Shown here piece after piece: positions 1-6,803 of a stretch of 13,331 bases of DNA (position 1 is its first letter; every line of letters starts with the position of its first letter). Position numbers and translations under genes: made by a program. The notes under the pieces are model-generated. The model saw only the letters and a program-made list of their open reading frames with translations. It was not told where the DNA came from and searched no databases. The stretch lies in NCBI GenBank assembly GCA_011375275.1, contig DRLW01000458.1, positions 1 through 13,331 of the forward strand. Reading direction: 5' to 3'. The stretch is from Bacteroidota bacterium (GTDB taxonomy: Bacteria; Zhuqueibacterota; Zhuqueibacteria; Zhuqueibacterales; Geothermadaptataceae).

Positions 1-132
1 ATCTGAACGATCAGTCCCCGAACAATACATTCTTTTGGGGTGCACGATAATGTTATTATTTTAGAGGACGTCGCTTCGTGACGCAACCCGGCTGCAGCCC
101 AAAGCTGTGCGAACGGGATAACGTGAGTTTAG
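1..132. other. Left-edge intergenic DNA
   Basis: I see no gene here. Short open frames in this stretch have no ribosome-binding site and run on into the mobile repeat at 144-372. The only recognisable item is one copy of a short dispersed motif at 83-109, described separately. Confidence 0.5.
83..109 (+). repeat. 27-bp dispersed motif, copy 1
   Basis: This 27-bp stretch starts GCAACCCGGCT and ends CCCAAAGCTGTG. It recurs in the same orientation at 1220-1246 with a single mismatch. Both copies are preceded by a GCTTCGTG string (73-80 and 1201-1208). The two copies lie in non-coding DNA and flank the M23 peptidase gene and the left mobile repeat. Its function is unknown; it is probably a fragment of an interspersed repeat. 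Confidence 0.65.
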
Positions 133-143
133 CCTGCCAATCC

Positions 144-372
144 GGGTATCCAGTTAACTCAGCAAACCGGGCCCGGCTCAGACGGCATCTGTCATTCCGG
201 CCCGGCGAAGCGCAGTGCCGGGATCTCATCTTTTCGGGCTCGTGCCTGAGTCCGGGAGATTCCGGCTTCCCCTGCGGGGAAACCGGAATGACGGTTCTGG
301 GGTAGGCACGTGCTGTTGTCATACGGTCTGGTTGAAAAATGCAACCGTGCTGAGTTAAGTGGATCACCAGTA
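144..372 (-). mobile_element. MITE-like non-autonomous mobile repeat, left copy
   Basis: A ~229-bp element without a credible gene. Seen in sequence: 17-bp terminal inverted repeats (ATCCAGTTAACTCAGCA at 148-164, and its complement at 348-364, 16 of 17 matching). The element is flanked by an exact 11-bp direct repeat, CCTGCCAATCC, at 133-143 and 373-383, which I read as a target-site duplication. Inside are two strong imperfect hairpins, about 191-227 (ATTCCGGC...GCCGGGAT) and 256-292 (ATTCCGG, CCCC/GGGG, CCGGAAT). A second copy lies at 12983-13218 in the opposite orientation and matches over nearly its whole length. The strand given is that of the right-hand copy's orientation, taken as +. 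The transposase family that mobilises it cannot be told from this window. Confidence 0.85.
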
Positions 373-383
373 CCTGCCAATCC

Positions 384-1046
384 TTAACCTAACCTTATCA
401 TAGACTTAACTTTGGGTACAGCCAAACTCCTTGACACCCATTTCCCATCCGTTAATTCTTCATAACTCTTAAATACAAATGGCAGTACTCGAGCTTTGAA
501 TGGGTCATGCATTTGGTCAAATATATTTAAATGCAAATGAGGGGCTGTTGAATTTCCCGAATTCCCAACATTGCCTATCCACTGCCCCACTTCTACTTTC
601 TGCCCCATTTCAACTTGTAATGAACCTTCCTTTAAATGCGCAAGAAATACAATATAGCCTTCTTGCGTAATAATCATGACATAATTGCCGGCATTTGGCC
701 GAATATCCAATTTTCCATTTACTTCTTCGGGCTTAAATCTGTAAGTAGCATTGAACCAAAGAGCAATTGTTTTCCAAATATTAGTATATCTATGGTCTCC
801 CCAGTTCCTTCCAACCTGGAACACTTCTCCTTCCACGGGAGAGTACACGGGTTGATTCCAGCAATAATAGTGATCAGCCCCTATTTTGCCTATAACCTGA
901 TTGATTTTCGATTTTTTGTGATATTTTTTTCGATTTGGATCTTTCATCACAAAATCGAATGCATAAGGATGATGGCCGGGAGGGCGTAAAAACTGCCATT
1001 CTCCTTTTAGGGGAAAGTCTATCGAAATTCTTTTTTCTTCATTCAC
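384..1046 (-). CDS. M23-type (LytM/peptidoglycan endopeptidase-like) metallopeptidase
   Basis: A 220-aa protein of the M23 zinc metallopeptidase fold, whose members usually cut peptidoglycan cross-links. Visible ligand motifs are H26-x4-D31 in HPYAFDF, H137 in FLAHLKEGS, and the H170-L-H172 pair in PHLHLNIFD; YSPVEGEV and GNVGNSGNS are typical core strings. I prefer the GTG at 1044-1046, which gives MNEEKRISIDFPLKGEW. An AAGGAG lies about 12 nt upstream of it. The frame is open up to a GTG at 1085, but that start has no Shine-Dalgarno. No signal peptide or membrane segment is visible, which is odd for a wall enzyme. A lost 5' end or a cytoplasmic or novel substrate is possible. The gene is clearly more AT-rich than its neighbours and lies between repeats, suggesting transfer. 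Its stop codon abuts the target duplication of the left mobile repeat. Confidence 0.82.
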   Translation of the reverse strand: MNEEKRISIDFPLKGEWQFLRPPGHHPYAFDFVMKDPNRKKYHKKSKINQVIGKIGADHYYCWNQPVYSPVEGEVFQVGRNWGDHRYTNIWKTIALWFNATYRFKPEEVNGKLDIRPNAGNYVMIITQEGYIVFLAHLKEGSLQVEMGQKVEVGQWIGNVGNSGNSTAPHLHLNIFDQMHDPFKARVLPFVFKSYEELTDGKWVSRSLAVPKVKSMIRLG

Positions 1047-1410
1047 AGGATAAACAGGCTCCTTCCAGCACAAAAAAAGACACACGCAACGGCGCAGCGA
1101 TGCGGCGGATTATTTTGCAGGACATAGCACCATGGCGGCGTCGTGTGAGAAAAACGATGACCCGCTGCCCCGACTTTTACGACTCTTCTGCTTTCTTCGA
1201 GCTTCGTGGCCTTTGTGGTGCAACCCGGCTTCAGCCCAAAGCTGTGAGCTTTGCCTGCTGCTTGTTGTTCAAATAATCGATCGCTCAGGTGAGGTTGCAG
1301 CCTCTCATGCTGTGTTGTGAATTTTTCATCTCAACACCACCGGCAGATACGCTCTGGCCCGGAGCAGGCACGAATCGCAAAAAATACTGAATCTGGCCTG
1401 GAGAAGCAAA
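1047..1410. other. Gene-free spacer with repeat fragments
   Basis: About 360 bp between the M23 gene and the peptidase gene with no credible coding sequence; short plus-strand frames lack ribosome-binding sites and family features. It carries the second copy of the 27-bp motif (1220-1246), a small perfect hairpin overlapping that motif (AAAGCTGTGAGCTTT, 1238-1252) and a short GAGG/CCTC hairpin near 1290-1304. I found no convincing terminator for the operon that ends at 1411. Confidence 0.5.
1220..1246 (+). repeat. 27-bp dispersed motif, copy 2
   Basis: This is the same-orientation partner of 83-109, with one mismatch in 27. It follows the string CTTCGTGGCCTTTGTGG. Its 3' end forms a perfect 6-bp stem with a 3-nt loop that is not preserved in copy 1, so the copies have diverged just past the motif. 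Confidence 0.65.
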
Positions 1411-2346
1411 TCAATTCTCGGGCGCGCTGTACGGCGGCTCACCCGATGTGTGCTCGCTCTGTTCCCATTCGGCCAATTTTCGCCGCTTTCGCCTCTGCAC
1501 CATGAGAAAGGCGGCAAAAAACAACAGCACGATCACCAGCCACAACCAGTACTCAAAATCGACGAGAAAGGTGTAGCGGTATTTTTTTTCGAGCCATGCC
1601 CTCCAGTCCTGTTCGAAACGCTGTGTGGAAACAGCGAACGTCTTCTGAAAGGCACGCTCGAAGTTACGCTCCCTGCGCACATTCTGCAGCAGTGCGGAGA
1701 GCGCCGTATGCCCATAGGTTTCGACGAGATAACTGGTTGCCGAGAAAGCCTGCTGGTAGGCGAGGTGCGCCTGAAACTGCTCAAAGGCGAACATGGCGTC
1801 GATCTGCTTTAAGGGGATGAGCTGGTCGCTGAAACGCGCATGCGCGATCTCCCGACCGTCTGCGTACTCGGTTTCTCCGGAGATGTAGATCGCCAGGCCT
1901 TCATTCAGCCAGCGCGGCAGGGTTGCGTTGTTGGTGGCTATGCCAACGAGGATATGCACGAGCTCGTGGGTGAGCAGAGTACGCGGGCGGTTGTTCGATC
2001 GGAACCAGCGCGGGCTTTTGACGATGATGATCTGCTTGCGGGCATCGGCAACAGCCTCGCCCCAGTGTGGAATGGCACCTCCGGTCAGACGATTAAAACT
2101 GATTCGCGATGGCGCGATGTAAATTCCGATCGGTGAGGTCAGTTTGATGCCGAGCTCAGAACTCAGAGAAGGGAACTCTTTTTCAAGGATGGTCAAAATC
2201 GTGCGCGCATTGACAGAGTCCCCTTTCTGATAGTACACGGAAAACACCGCGGACGAGAGAGTCTGCCACGGTGATCGTGTACTTTGAGCCTGGCCGTGCG
2301 CTGCCGGCATCAGCGAGGCCAGCAGCACCAGTAGCAAAATCCGCAT
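1411..2346 (-). CDS. Membrane-anchored MA-type (gluzincin-like) zinc peptidase
   Basis: A 311-aa predicted envelope metallopeptidase. Residues 1-20 form a signal peptide (MRILLLVLLASLMPAAHGQA). The zinc site is H127-E128-L-V-H131, followed by WLNEG with E149 as the likely third ligand; this HExxH-(about 17)-E arrangement is that of peptidase MA-like domains. A single hydrophobic segment at about 266-283, followed by QRRKRRK, predicts a periplasmic catalytic domain anchored at its C-terminus with a short cytoplasmic tail. The ATG at 2344-2346 has AAGGA a few nt upstream. That site overlaps the end of the preceding transsulfuration gene, whose TAA stop lies only 2 nt before the ATG, so translation is probably coupled. 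The substrate is unknown, and a link to sulfur metabolism is suggested only by operon position. Confidence 0.85.
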   Translation of the reverse strand: MRILLLVLLASLMPAAHGQAQSTRSPWQTLSSAVFSVYYQKGDSVNARTILTILEKEFPSLSSELGIKLTSPIGIYIAPSRISFNRLTGGAIPHWGEAVADARKQIIIVKSPRWFRSNNRPRTLLTHELVHILVGIATNNATLPRWLNEGLAIYISGETEYADGREIAHARFSDQLIPLKQIDAMFAFEQFQAHLAYQQAFSATSYLVETYGHTALSALLQNVRRERNFERAFQKTFAVSTQRFEQDWRAWLEKKYRYTFLVDFEYWLWLVIVLLFFAAFLMVQRRKRRKLAEWEQSEHTSGEPPYSAPEN

Positions 2347-2348
2347 CG

Positions 2349-3503
2349 TTATCCTTGCATGGCCTGCCTGAGGTCTTCGATCAGGTCGTCCGCATCTTCC
2401 ACTCCCACCGACAAACGGATCAAGCCGTCGGTCAGGCCGATTTTTTCACGCATCTCTTTCGGCACGCTGGCGTGGGTCATCGAAGCAGGATGGCAAACCA
2501 GACTTTCCACTCCCCCGAGGCTCTCGGCCAGCGTGAACAAACGCATTTTCTGCAGGATGGTTCGCGCTCTCTCAAAGCTTTCAACGATAAAAGTAACCAT
2601 CCCGCCTGAGCCGAACTCCTCATAGGGTGTCAGATGCTGCCGCTGTGCCAGCTCATACTGAGGGTGTGAGGGCAATCCCGGGTAGATCACCTGCTCGATA
2701 TCATCGCGTTCGGTGAGATATTCGGCGATTTTCTGAGCGTTACGGCCGTGCGCCTGCATGCGCAGCGCCAACGTTTTGGTAGCACGCAATACCAGCCAGG
2801 CATCGAAAGGACTGGGCACAGCACCGACAGCGTTTTGCAGATAACGCAGTTTTTCTGCAACTTCATCATTGTTGGTCAACACGATACCTCCGACCACATC
2901 GCTGTGGCCGTTGAGATATTTGGTCATGCTGTGCATGGAAATATCTGCACCCAGCTCAAGCGGCCGCTGAAAGTACGGGCTGAGGAACGTATTGTCCACT
3001 GCGAGCAGGATACCACGTTCGCGGCACACATCAGCAATTGCACGAATATCGGAAAGCACGAGCAAAGGGTTCGTCGGCGTCTCGATAAAAACCATCCGCG
3101 TTTCCGGCCGCAGGGCAGCGACGACTTGTTCAACAGCGCTGGTATCCACCCAGCTCATCTGCAAGCCGAACTTGCCCATGACCTGGGTAAAAAAACGGTA
3201 CGTTCCGCCATATACATTTTCCGTGGCAACGATGTGGTCCCCTTTTTCGAAAAGCTGCGCGATGGTGCTGGTGGCTGCGAGACCGCTTGAAAAGGCAATG
3301 CCATGTGCCGCACTCTCCAGCGTGGCGACATTTTTTTCCAATGCCTCGCGCGTCGGGTTCTGCGTCCGGCCATATTCATAGCCTGTGTGTTCGCCCGGCC
3401 CGCTCTGTGCGTACGTCGAGGTCTGAAATATCGGTGTGATCACCGCCCCGGTAACTTTTTCGTGCTCCTGCCCGGCATGGACGGCGTCGGTTGAAAATCC
3501 CAT
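2349..3503 (-). CDS. Cystathionine gamma-lyase / gamma-synthase family PLP enzyme
   Basis: A 384-aa cytosolic Cys/Met-metabolism PLP enzyme, full length for the family. The PLP Schiff-base lysine is K195 in SMTKYLNGHSD. Other family strings are YEYGRTQNPTR (42-52), FSSGLAATST (71-80), ETPTNP (141-146) and VDNTFLSPYFQRPL (169-182). The C-terminal part reads ESLGGVESL...PASMTHAS and LIRLSVGVED, which is close to cystathionine gamma-lyases including the vertebrate enzyme. Cystathionine beta-synthase lies 13 bp upstream, so I infer reverse transsulfuration (cystathionine to cysteine, 2-oxobutyrate and ammonia). A gamma-synthase role acting on an activated homoserine cannot be excluded from sequence alone. 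The start ATG at 3501-3503 is preceded by AGGAG at normal spacing. Confidence 0.93.
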   Translation of the reverse strand: MGFSTDAVHAGQEHEKVTGAVITPIFQTSTYAQSGPGEHTGYEYGRTQNPTREALEKNVATLESAAHGIAFSSGLAATSTIAQLFEKGDHIVATENVYGGTYRFFTQVMGKFGLQMSWVDTSAVEQVVAALRPETRMVFIETPTNPLLVLSDIRAIADVCRERGILLAVDNTFLSPYFQRPLELGADISMHSMTKYLNGHSDVVGGIVLTNNDEVAEKLRYLQNAVGAVPSPFDAWLVLRATKTLALRMQAHGRNAQKIAEYLTERDDIEQVIYPGLPSHPQYELAQRQHLTPYEEFGSGGMVTFIVESFERARTILQKMRLFTLAESLGGVESLVCHPASMTHASVPKEMREKIGLTDGLIRLSVGVEDADDLIEDLRQAMQG

Positions 3504-3516
3504 GGATGAACTCCTC

Positions 3517-4887
3517 TCAGGTTACGATAAAAGAAATAATGTCGGACTTGGTGATCAGACCGATAACGGTACCGTTCTGTTCGACCAGGATCGCGGGCAC
3601 TTTGCGGGCAAAGAGCTGCTTGGCCTGCTCGATGGTATCGTTCGGGTTGAGCACCGGAAAGGCTTCATCCATGATATCGCGCACAGCACCACCCAGAAGA
3701 CTCTGATCTTCCAGAATTTTTGCCATCACCGAGCTCTCTTCCAGCCCGCCGACAGGACGCTCACCGTCGAAGATCGGCATCTGCGAGATGTTGTGTTCTT
3801 TCATCAATTCCAGGGCTTTGGTAACCGGAGCATCCTGCGCCAGGCTGATCAGTTGCGGCAGCCTGCTATCCTTGATTTTCAGTACCTCGCCAATCGTCAC
3901 CCGTTCGATTTCGAGAAAACGGTTTTCACGCATCCACTCATCATTATAAAACTTCGACAGGTAGCGCTCACCGGTATCAGGCAACAGCACGACGACGGTT
4001 TTATCCGCCGGCAGATCGCGCGCCACACGCAGGGCAACCGCAGCAGCCAGCCCACAGGAGCCGCCGACCAGCAACCCTTCCTCGCTTGCCAGCCTGCGCG
4101 CCGTGAGAAAACATTCCTTGTCATCGATATCGATCACCTCATCGATGACACTGAAATCCATCGTCCCGGGAATGATGTCCTCGCCGACACCTTCCACCTT
4201 GTAAGGCCGGGCCTCGATGAGTTTTTTCGTATAAAAATATTCCTTCAAAATCGATCCGACCGGGTCTGCCCCGACGACCTTGATATTCGGGTTCTTTTCC
4301 TTGAGATATTTTGCCGTACCGCTTATCGTGCCGCCCGTGCCCATGCCTGCAACAAAATAATCGATATTGCCGCCGGTCTGCTCCCAAATTTCCGGGCCGG
4401 TAGTGTGGTAGTGTGCGATCGGGTTATCCGGGTTGAAATACTGGTTGGCGAGAATCGCATTGGGGTTATCGCGCACGAGTTTTTTGGCTACTTCGTAATA
4501 GCTTTCCGGAGAATCAGCCGGCACATGTGTCGGGCAGACGATGACATCTGCACCATAAGCTTTGAGCAAGCGGACTTTCTCGCTGCTCATCTTGTCCGGC
4601 ATGGTGAAAATCGCCTTATAGCCGCGCACCGCCGCGATCAGCGCTAATCCGGCGCCCGTGTTGCCGGAGGTCGCTTCCACGATCATCCCCCCTGGCTTCA
4701 GGGAGCCATCTTTTTCCGCCGCATCGATGATCGACCGTGCGATACGGTCTTTGACCGAGCCACCCGGGTTGAAATATTCCACTTTTGCCAGCACCCGCGC
4801 CTGTATGCCGCGCGTAACCTTGTTGAGCTCAATTAAAGGGGTGTCCCCGATAGTCTCGATGATGGACGAGTAGATTTTTTTCTGCAT
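3517..4887 (-). CDS. cbs: Cystathionine beta-synthase with C-terminal CBS-domain pair
   Basis: A 456-aa PLP enzyme that condenses homocysteine with serine to give cystathionine. Numbered from the chosen start, the catalytic domain is about 1-325: PLP lysine K46 in NPGGSVKDRI, substrate loop TSGNTG (73-78), phosphate loop GMGTGGT (181-187), and PDTGERYLSKF near 303-313. Residues from about 330 to 456 form two CBS motifs (Bateman module), as in cystathionine beta-synthases and unlike most cysteine synthases. In animal enzymes this module binds S-adenosylmethionine; whether it does so here is unknown. I chose the ATG at 4885-4887 because GGAGAGG (4891-4897) sits at ideal spacing. The longer frame starts at a TTG overlapping that site. 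There is no heme-binding N-terminal extension. The gene is first in a three-gene operon. Confidence 0.95.
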   Translation of the reverse strand: MQKKIYSSIIETIGDTPLIELNKVTRGIQARVLAKVEYFNPGGSVKDRIARSIIDAAEKDGSLKPGGMIVEATSGNTGAGLALIAAVRGYKAIFTMPDKMSSEKVRLLKAYGADVIVCPTHVPADSPESYYEVAKKLVRDNPNAILANQYFNPDNPIAHYHTTGPEIWEQTGGNIDYFVAGMGTGGTISGTAKYLKEKNPNIKVVGADPVGSILKEYFYTKKLIEARPYKVEGVGEDIIPGTMDFSVIDEVIDIDDKECFLTARRLASEEGLLVGGSCGLAAAVALRVARDLPADKTVVVLLPDTGERYLSKFYNDEWMRENRFLEIERVTIGEVLKIKDSRLPQLISLAQDAPVTKALELMKEHNISQMPIFDGERPVGGLEESSVMAKILEDQSLLGGAVRDIMDEAFPVLNPNDTIEQAKQLFARKVPAILVEQNGTVIGLITKSDIISFIVT

Positions 4888-4890
4888 TTT

Positions 4891-4897
4891 CCTCTCC
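4891..4897 (-). promoter_or_regulatory. Ribosome-binding site fixing the cystathionine beta-synthase start
   Basis: GGAGAGG lies 3 nt before the ATG at 4887, with its GGAG core 6 nt away. It rules out the in-frame TTG at 4897-4899, which overlaps it. Confidence 0.8.
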
Positions 4898-4910
4898 AAA
4901 AAATGAATTT

Positions 4911-4942
4911 AAAAAGGCCGCTGCGCGGGTGCACAGTGGCCT
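4911..4942 (-). terminator. Intrinsic terminator between the 5036 gene and cystathionine beta-synthase (possible attenuator)
   Basis: Read on the minus strand, AGGCC pairs with GGCCT, then one A/C mismatch, then CTGTGC pairs with GCGCAG (one G-U) around an ACCC loop. A run of five T follows directly. This is a good Rho-independent terminator for the cassette that ends at 5036. The T-run ends only about 23 nt before the cystathionine beta-synthase ATG and about 13 nt before its ribosome-binding site. A separate promoter for that operon can hardly fit between them, so read-through or regulated attenuation must be considered. Confidence 0.75.
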
Positions 4943-5035
4943 GCAATTGCTACACGCTGCGTTTGCTGTACTCGCTCACGGCCGCAGGAACACAGCCGGG
5001 ATGCAGCTATGCTGTAAAATCATAAAACGGAACAC

Positions 5036-5518
5036 TCACTCGATACTGTCGATAATCTGATTGACCAGGCTGAGAAGAACTTTTTTCGTACTCACCGGGT
5101 CTGTCACATCGCAAAAAGTGAAAGAACCATTTTTATCGACAGGCAGCCCTTCGGCAAATGCTTTCGGCAACGCAGGGCGTTTTTTCGCCGTGTGCGCCGC
5201 AACAACGACTGTGGTATCAAACTGGCTGGTAAAATAATCGGTTACGCGTTGAATTTTGCGAAATGAATCAGCATCCCCCCAGCGGAACAGCACGATGTAG
5301 CCGAGTATTTTACTCGAGATCAAATCCCAGGACAGATCACTCTCGCCCATATCCGGAAAGACGATGCCGTACAGGTGCAAAACCAGCTCGTCGTTGATGG
5401 TATATTCACCAAAGGTTATCTGCTCATTAACGGCATTGACAGAGTCCGCACAGGACTGAATAAACTGCTTCTTATCATCCGGGTGCGGTGCGACAACAGC
5501 TATCTCACCTATTCTCAT
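5036..5518 (-). CDS. Stand-alone degenerate small-GTPase-like protein (pseudo-GTPase)
   Basis: A 160-aa protein with the strand/helix pattern of small GTP-binding proteins of the COG2229/MglA-like kind. It has an N-terminal strand (IGEIAVVAP), a middle segment LVLHLYGIVFPDMG where such proteins carry LxLxGTPG, SKILGYIVLFR, VVVAAHT, and a final FCDVTDPVSTKKVL resembling the usual DATD...VK.VL end. The nucleotide-binding signatures are gone: the P-loop position reads APHPDDKKQF instead of GxxxxGKT, and the NKxD position reads AHTAKK. Guanine nucleotide binding is therefore doubtful, and a partner-binding role is likelier. The ATG lies 14 bp inside the end of the 418-aa receiver/PATAN gene, so the two are translationally coupled. 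A similar domain closes the 908-aa protein encoded upstream. I am fairly sure of the gene and moderately sure of the fold. Confidence 0.7.
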   Translation of the reverse strand: MRIGEIAVVAPHPDDKKQFIQSCADSVNAVNEQITFGEYTINDELVLHLYGIVFPDMGESDLSWDLISSKILGYIVLFRWGDADSFRKIQRVTDYFTSQFDTTVVVAAHTAKKRPALPKAFAEGLPVDKNGSFTFCDVTDPVSTKKVLLSLVNQIIDSIE

Positions 5519-6761
5519 GGCTTCCGGGTGTCCTGGCTAAGCTGTTAATATCGGAAAGAAGTTTCTCTTTTACAATCATGAGTTCGCTTTTGTTGAGATA
5601 GATTTTTCGTTGCCGCGCGCCAAATCCGCTGCGCCGCTCTTGCCGGCGTCTGTCGCCACGCCTGCGGTCCTGCTTGCGCCTTTCCAGCGCCTCCAGCCGC
5701 GCGTTGTTACTCTTGCTCAACATGCTGGAAAAAGCCTCGACGAGATGGTTGCCATCCTCAGAGTGGCCATTTTTTTCGCCACGCTTGGAAAAATGCTCGA
5801 GAACCTGCGGGCGGGGTTTGTCCTGCAAATCCGGAGCTTCGCGGATATAGCCCTTCTCGTACAAAGACTTCAGCAGCCGCAGAGACTTGATATCATCAAA
5901 CGTGCTTTCCTCGATGACATCGATCAGGCGCTTGCTGCCGTTGAGCAGCTCGAAGACCTGACGTTCGTCCTTCTTAATCGTCTGATCCGGTTGCGCATCC
6001 GAGGCGATGATGACCGAATGCAGCGAAGGCAGCTCTGCTGTCAGTTGTTTCCAGCGGTACAGCCGTGTGATGCCCTCGGAAATCAGCTCCTGCGTTGTCT
6101 CAAAAATTTGTTTCGGGCCTTCGTGCTTTTGCATGTCCACTGCAAACTGGCCATCCGTCCAAGTAAAAAGACGCAGCAGAGCTTTTTTCGGTTCGAGAGT
6201 TCCGAGTTGTGCATCCAGGACTTCTCCGTCGGTGACATAAACCCGGCCTTCAGCCCCGGCTCTGTTCATACGGATCACACCGCTCTTCTTGCCGACTTCG
6301 AGCGTCTGAAGCAAATCGACCAAACTCATCTCAGCCAACGAACCGCTGAAACCACGGATTGCAACCGGCTCTTCAGGCTCGGCCTGCTCAGCCTCGCGCA
6401 GAAGAATCTCTATCCGCGCTATCGCCTCTTCGATATCAAACGGCTTGAGCAAAAATTCATCGATCTCCATTTCGAGCAGATTGACGCGGTCATCCACGGT
6501 TCGCGGTGACCCGCTGAGCACGAAAGGGATCGTTCTGTCCTTTTGTTCGGTTTTGATCAGGGAGATGATTTCGGAAAGGTTGAGCTCCGGCAGGCGAACC
6601 TCGAGCAGGATGAGATCTGGAGAAAAGGATTCAAGCAGGGCCATGACCTCGCCGCCATTCTGCGCCACACGAACCTCGTAACCAGCGACGATCAGAGCTT
6701 TGCGCAGCTCCTTGATGTCATACTCGAAATTGTCGGCAATCACTATTTTTTTTCGTGTCAT
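5505..6761 (-). CDS. Pseudo-receiver plus DUF4388 (PATAN) signalling protein, short paralogue
   Basis: 418 aa. Residues 3-122 are a CheY-like receiver: acidic pocket D10, switch S83, conserved K106 in LLKPF. The phosphoacceptor position in DLILLEVRLPEL is Glu (E54), not Asp, so classical phosphotransfer should not occur and a permanently active-like state is possible. Residues about 136-235 form a DUF4388/PATAN domain (GSLAEMSLVDLLQTLEVGKKSGVIRM...GRVYVTDGEVLDAQLGTLEPKKAL). Residues about 264-307 are a small helical repeat (VFELLNGSKRLIDVIEES...LLKSLYEKGYI) common after that domain. The tail carries a strongly basic stretch at about 361-377 with roughly ten arginines. There is no recognisable DNA-binding output domain. 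The gene begins 42 bp after the 908-aa gene, its paralogue. The ATG at 6759-6761 has only a weak Shine-Dalgarno, consistent with coupling. Confidence 0.85.
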   Translation of the reverse strand: MTRKKIVIADNFEYDIKELRKALIVAGYEVRVAQNGGEVMALLESFSPDLILLEVRLPELNLSEIISLIKTEQKDRTIPFVLSGSPRTVDDRVNLLEMEIDEFLLKPFDIEEAIARIEILLREAEQAEPEEPVAIRGFSGSLAEMSLVDLLQTLEVGKKSGVIRMNRAGAEGRVYVTDGEVLDAQLGTLEPKKALLRLFTWTDGQFAVDMQKHEGPKQIFETTQELISEGITRLYRWKQLTAELPSLHSVIIASDAQPDQTIKKDERQVFELLNGSKRLIDVIEESTFDDIKSLRLLKSLYEKGYIREAPDLQDKPRPQVLEHFSKRGEKNGHSEDGNHLVEAFSSMLSKSNNARLEALERRKQDRRRGDRRRQERRSGFGARQRKIYLNKSELMIVKEKLLSDINSLARTPGSHENR

Positions 6762-6803
6762 GGCGGTCTGTCGCTATCCTGTCGTAACGCCTGCAACCGG
6801 CCT

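Noticed and set aside
3436..4647. 403-aa plus-strand open frame
   Set aside because: It lies opposite the cystathionine beta-synthase and gamma-lyase genes, whose motifs are complete. The plus-strand product has no recognisable family pattern and no ribosome-binding site.
4887..4899. TTG-initiated longer cystathionine beta-synthase
   Set aside because: The TTG overlaps the ribosome-binding site that serves the ATG at 4887.
4943..5035. TATGAT as -10 box of a cystathionine beta-synthase promoter
   Set aside because: No -35-like hexamer sits at 16-18 bp. The nearest candidate, TCGACA, is 22 bp away.
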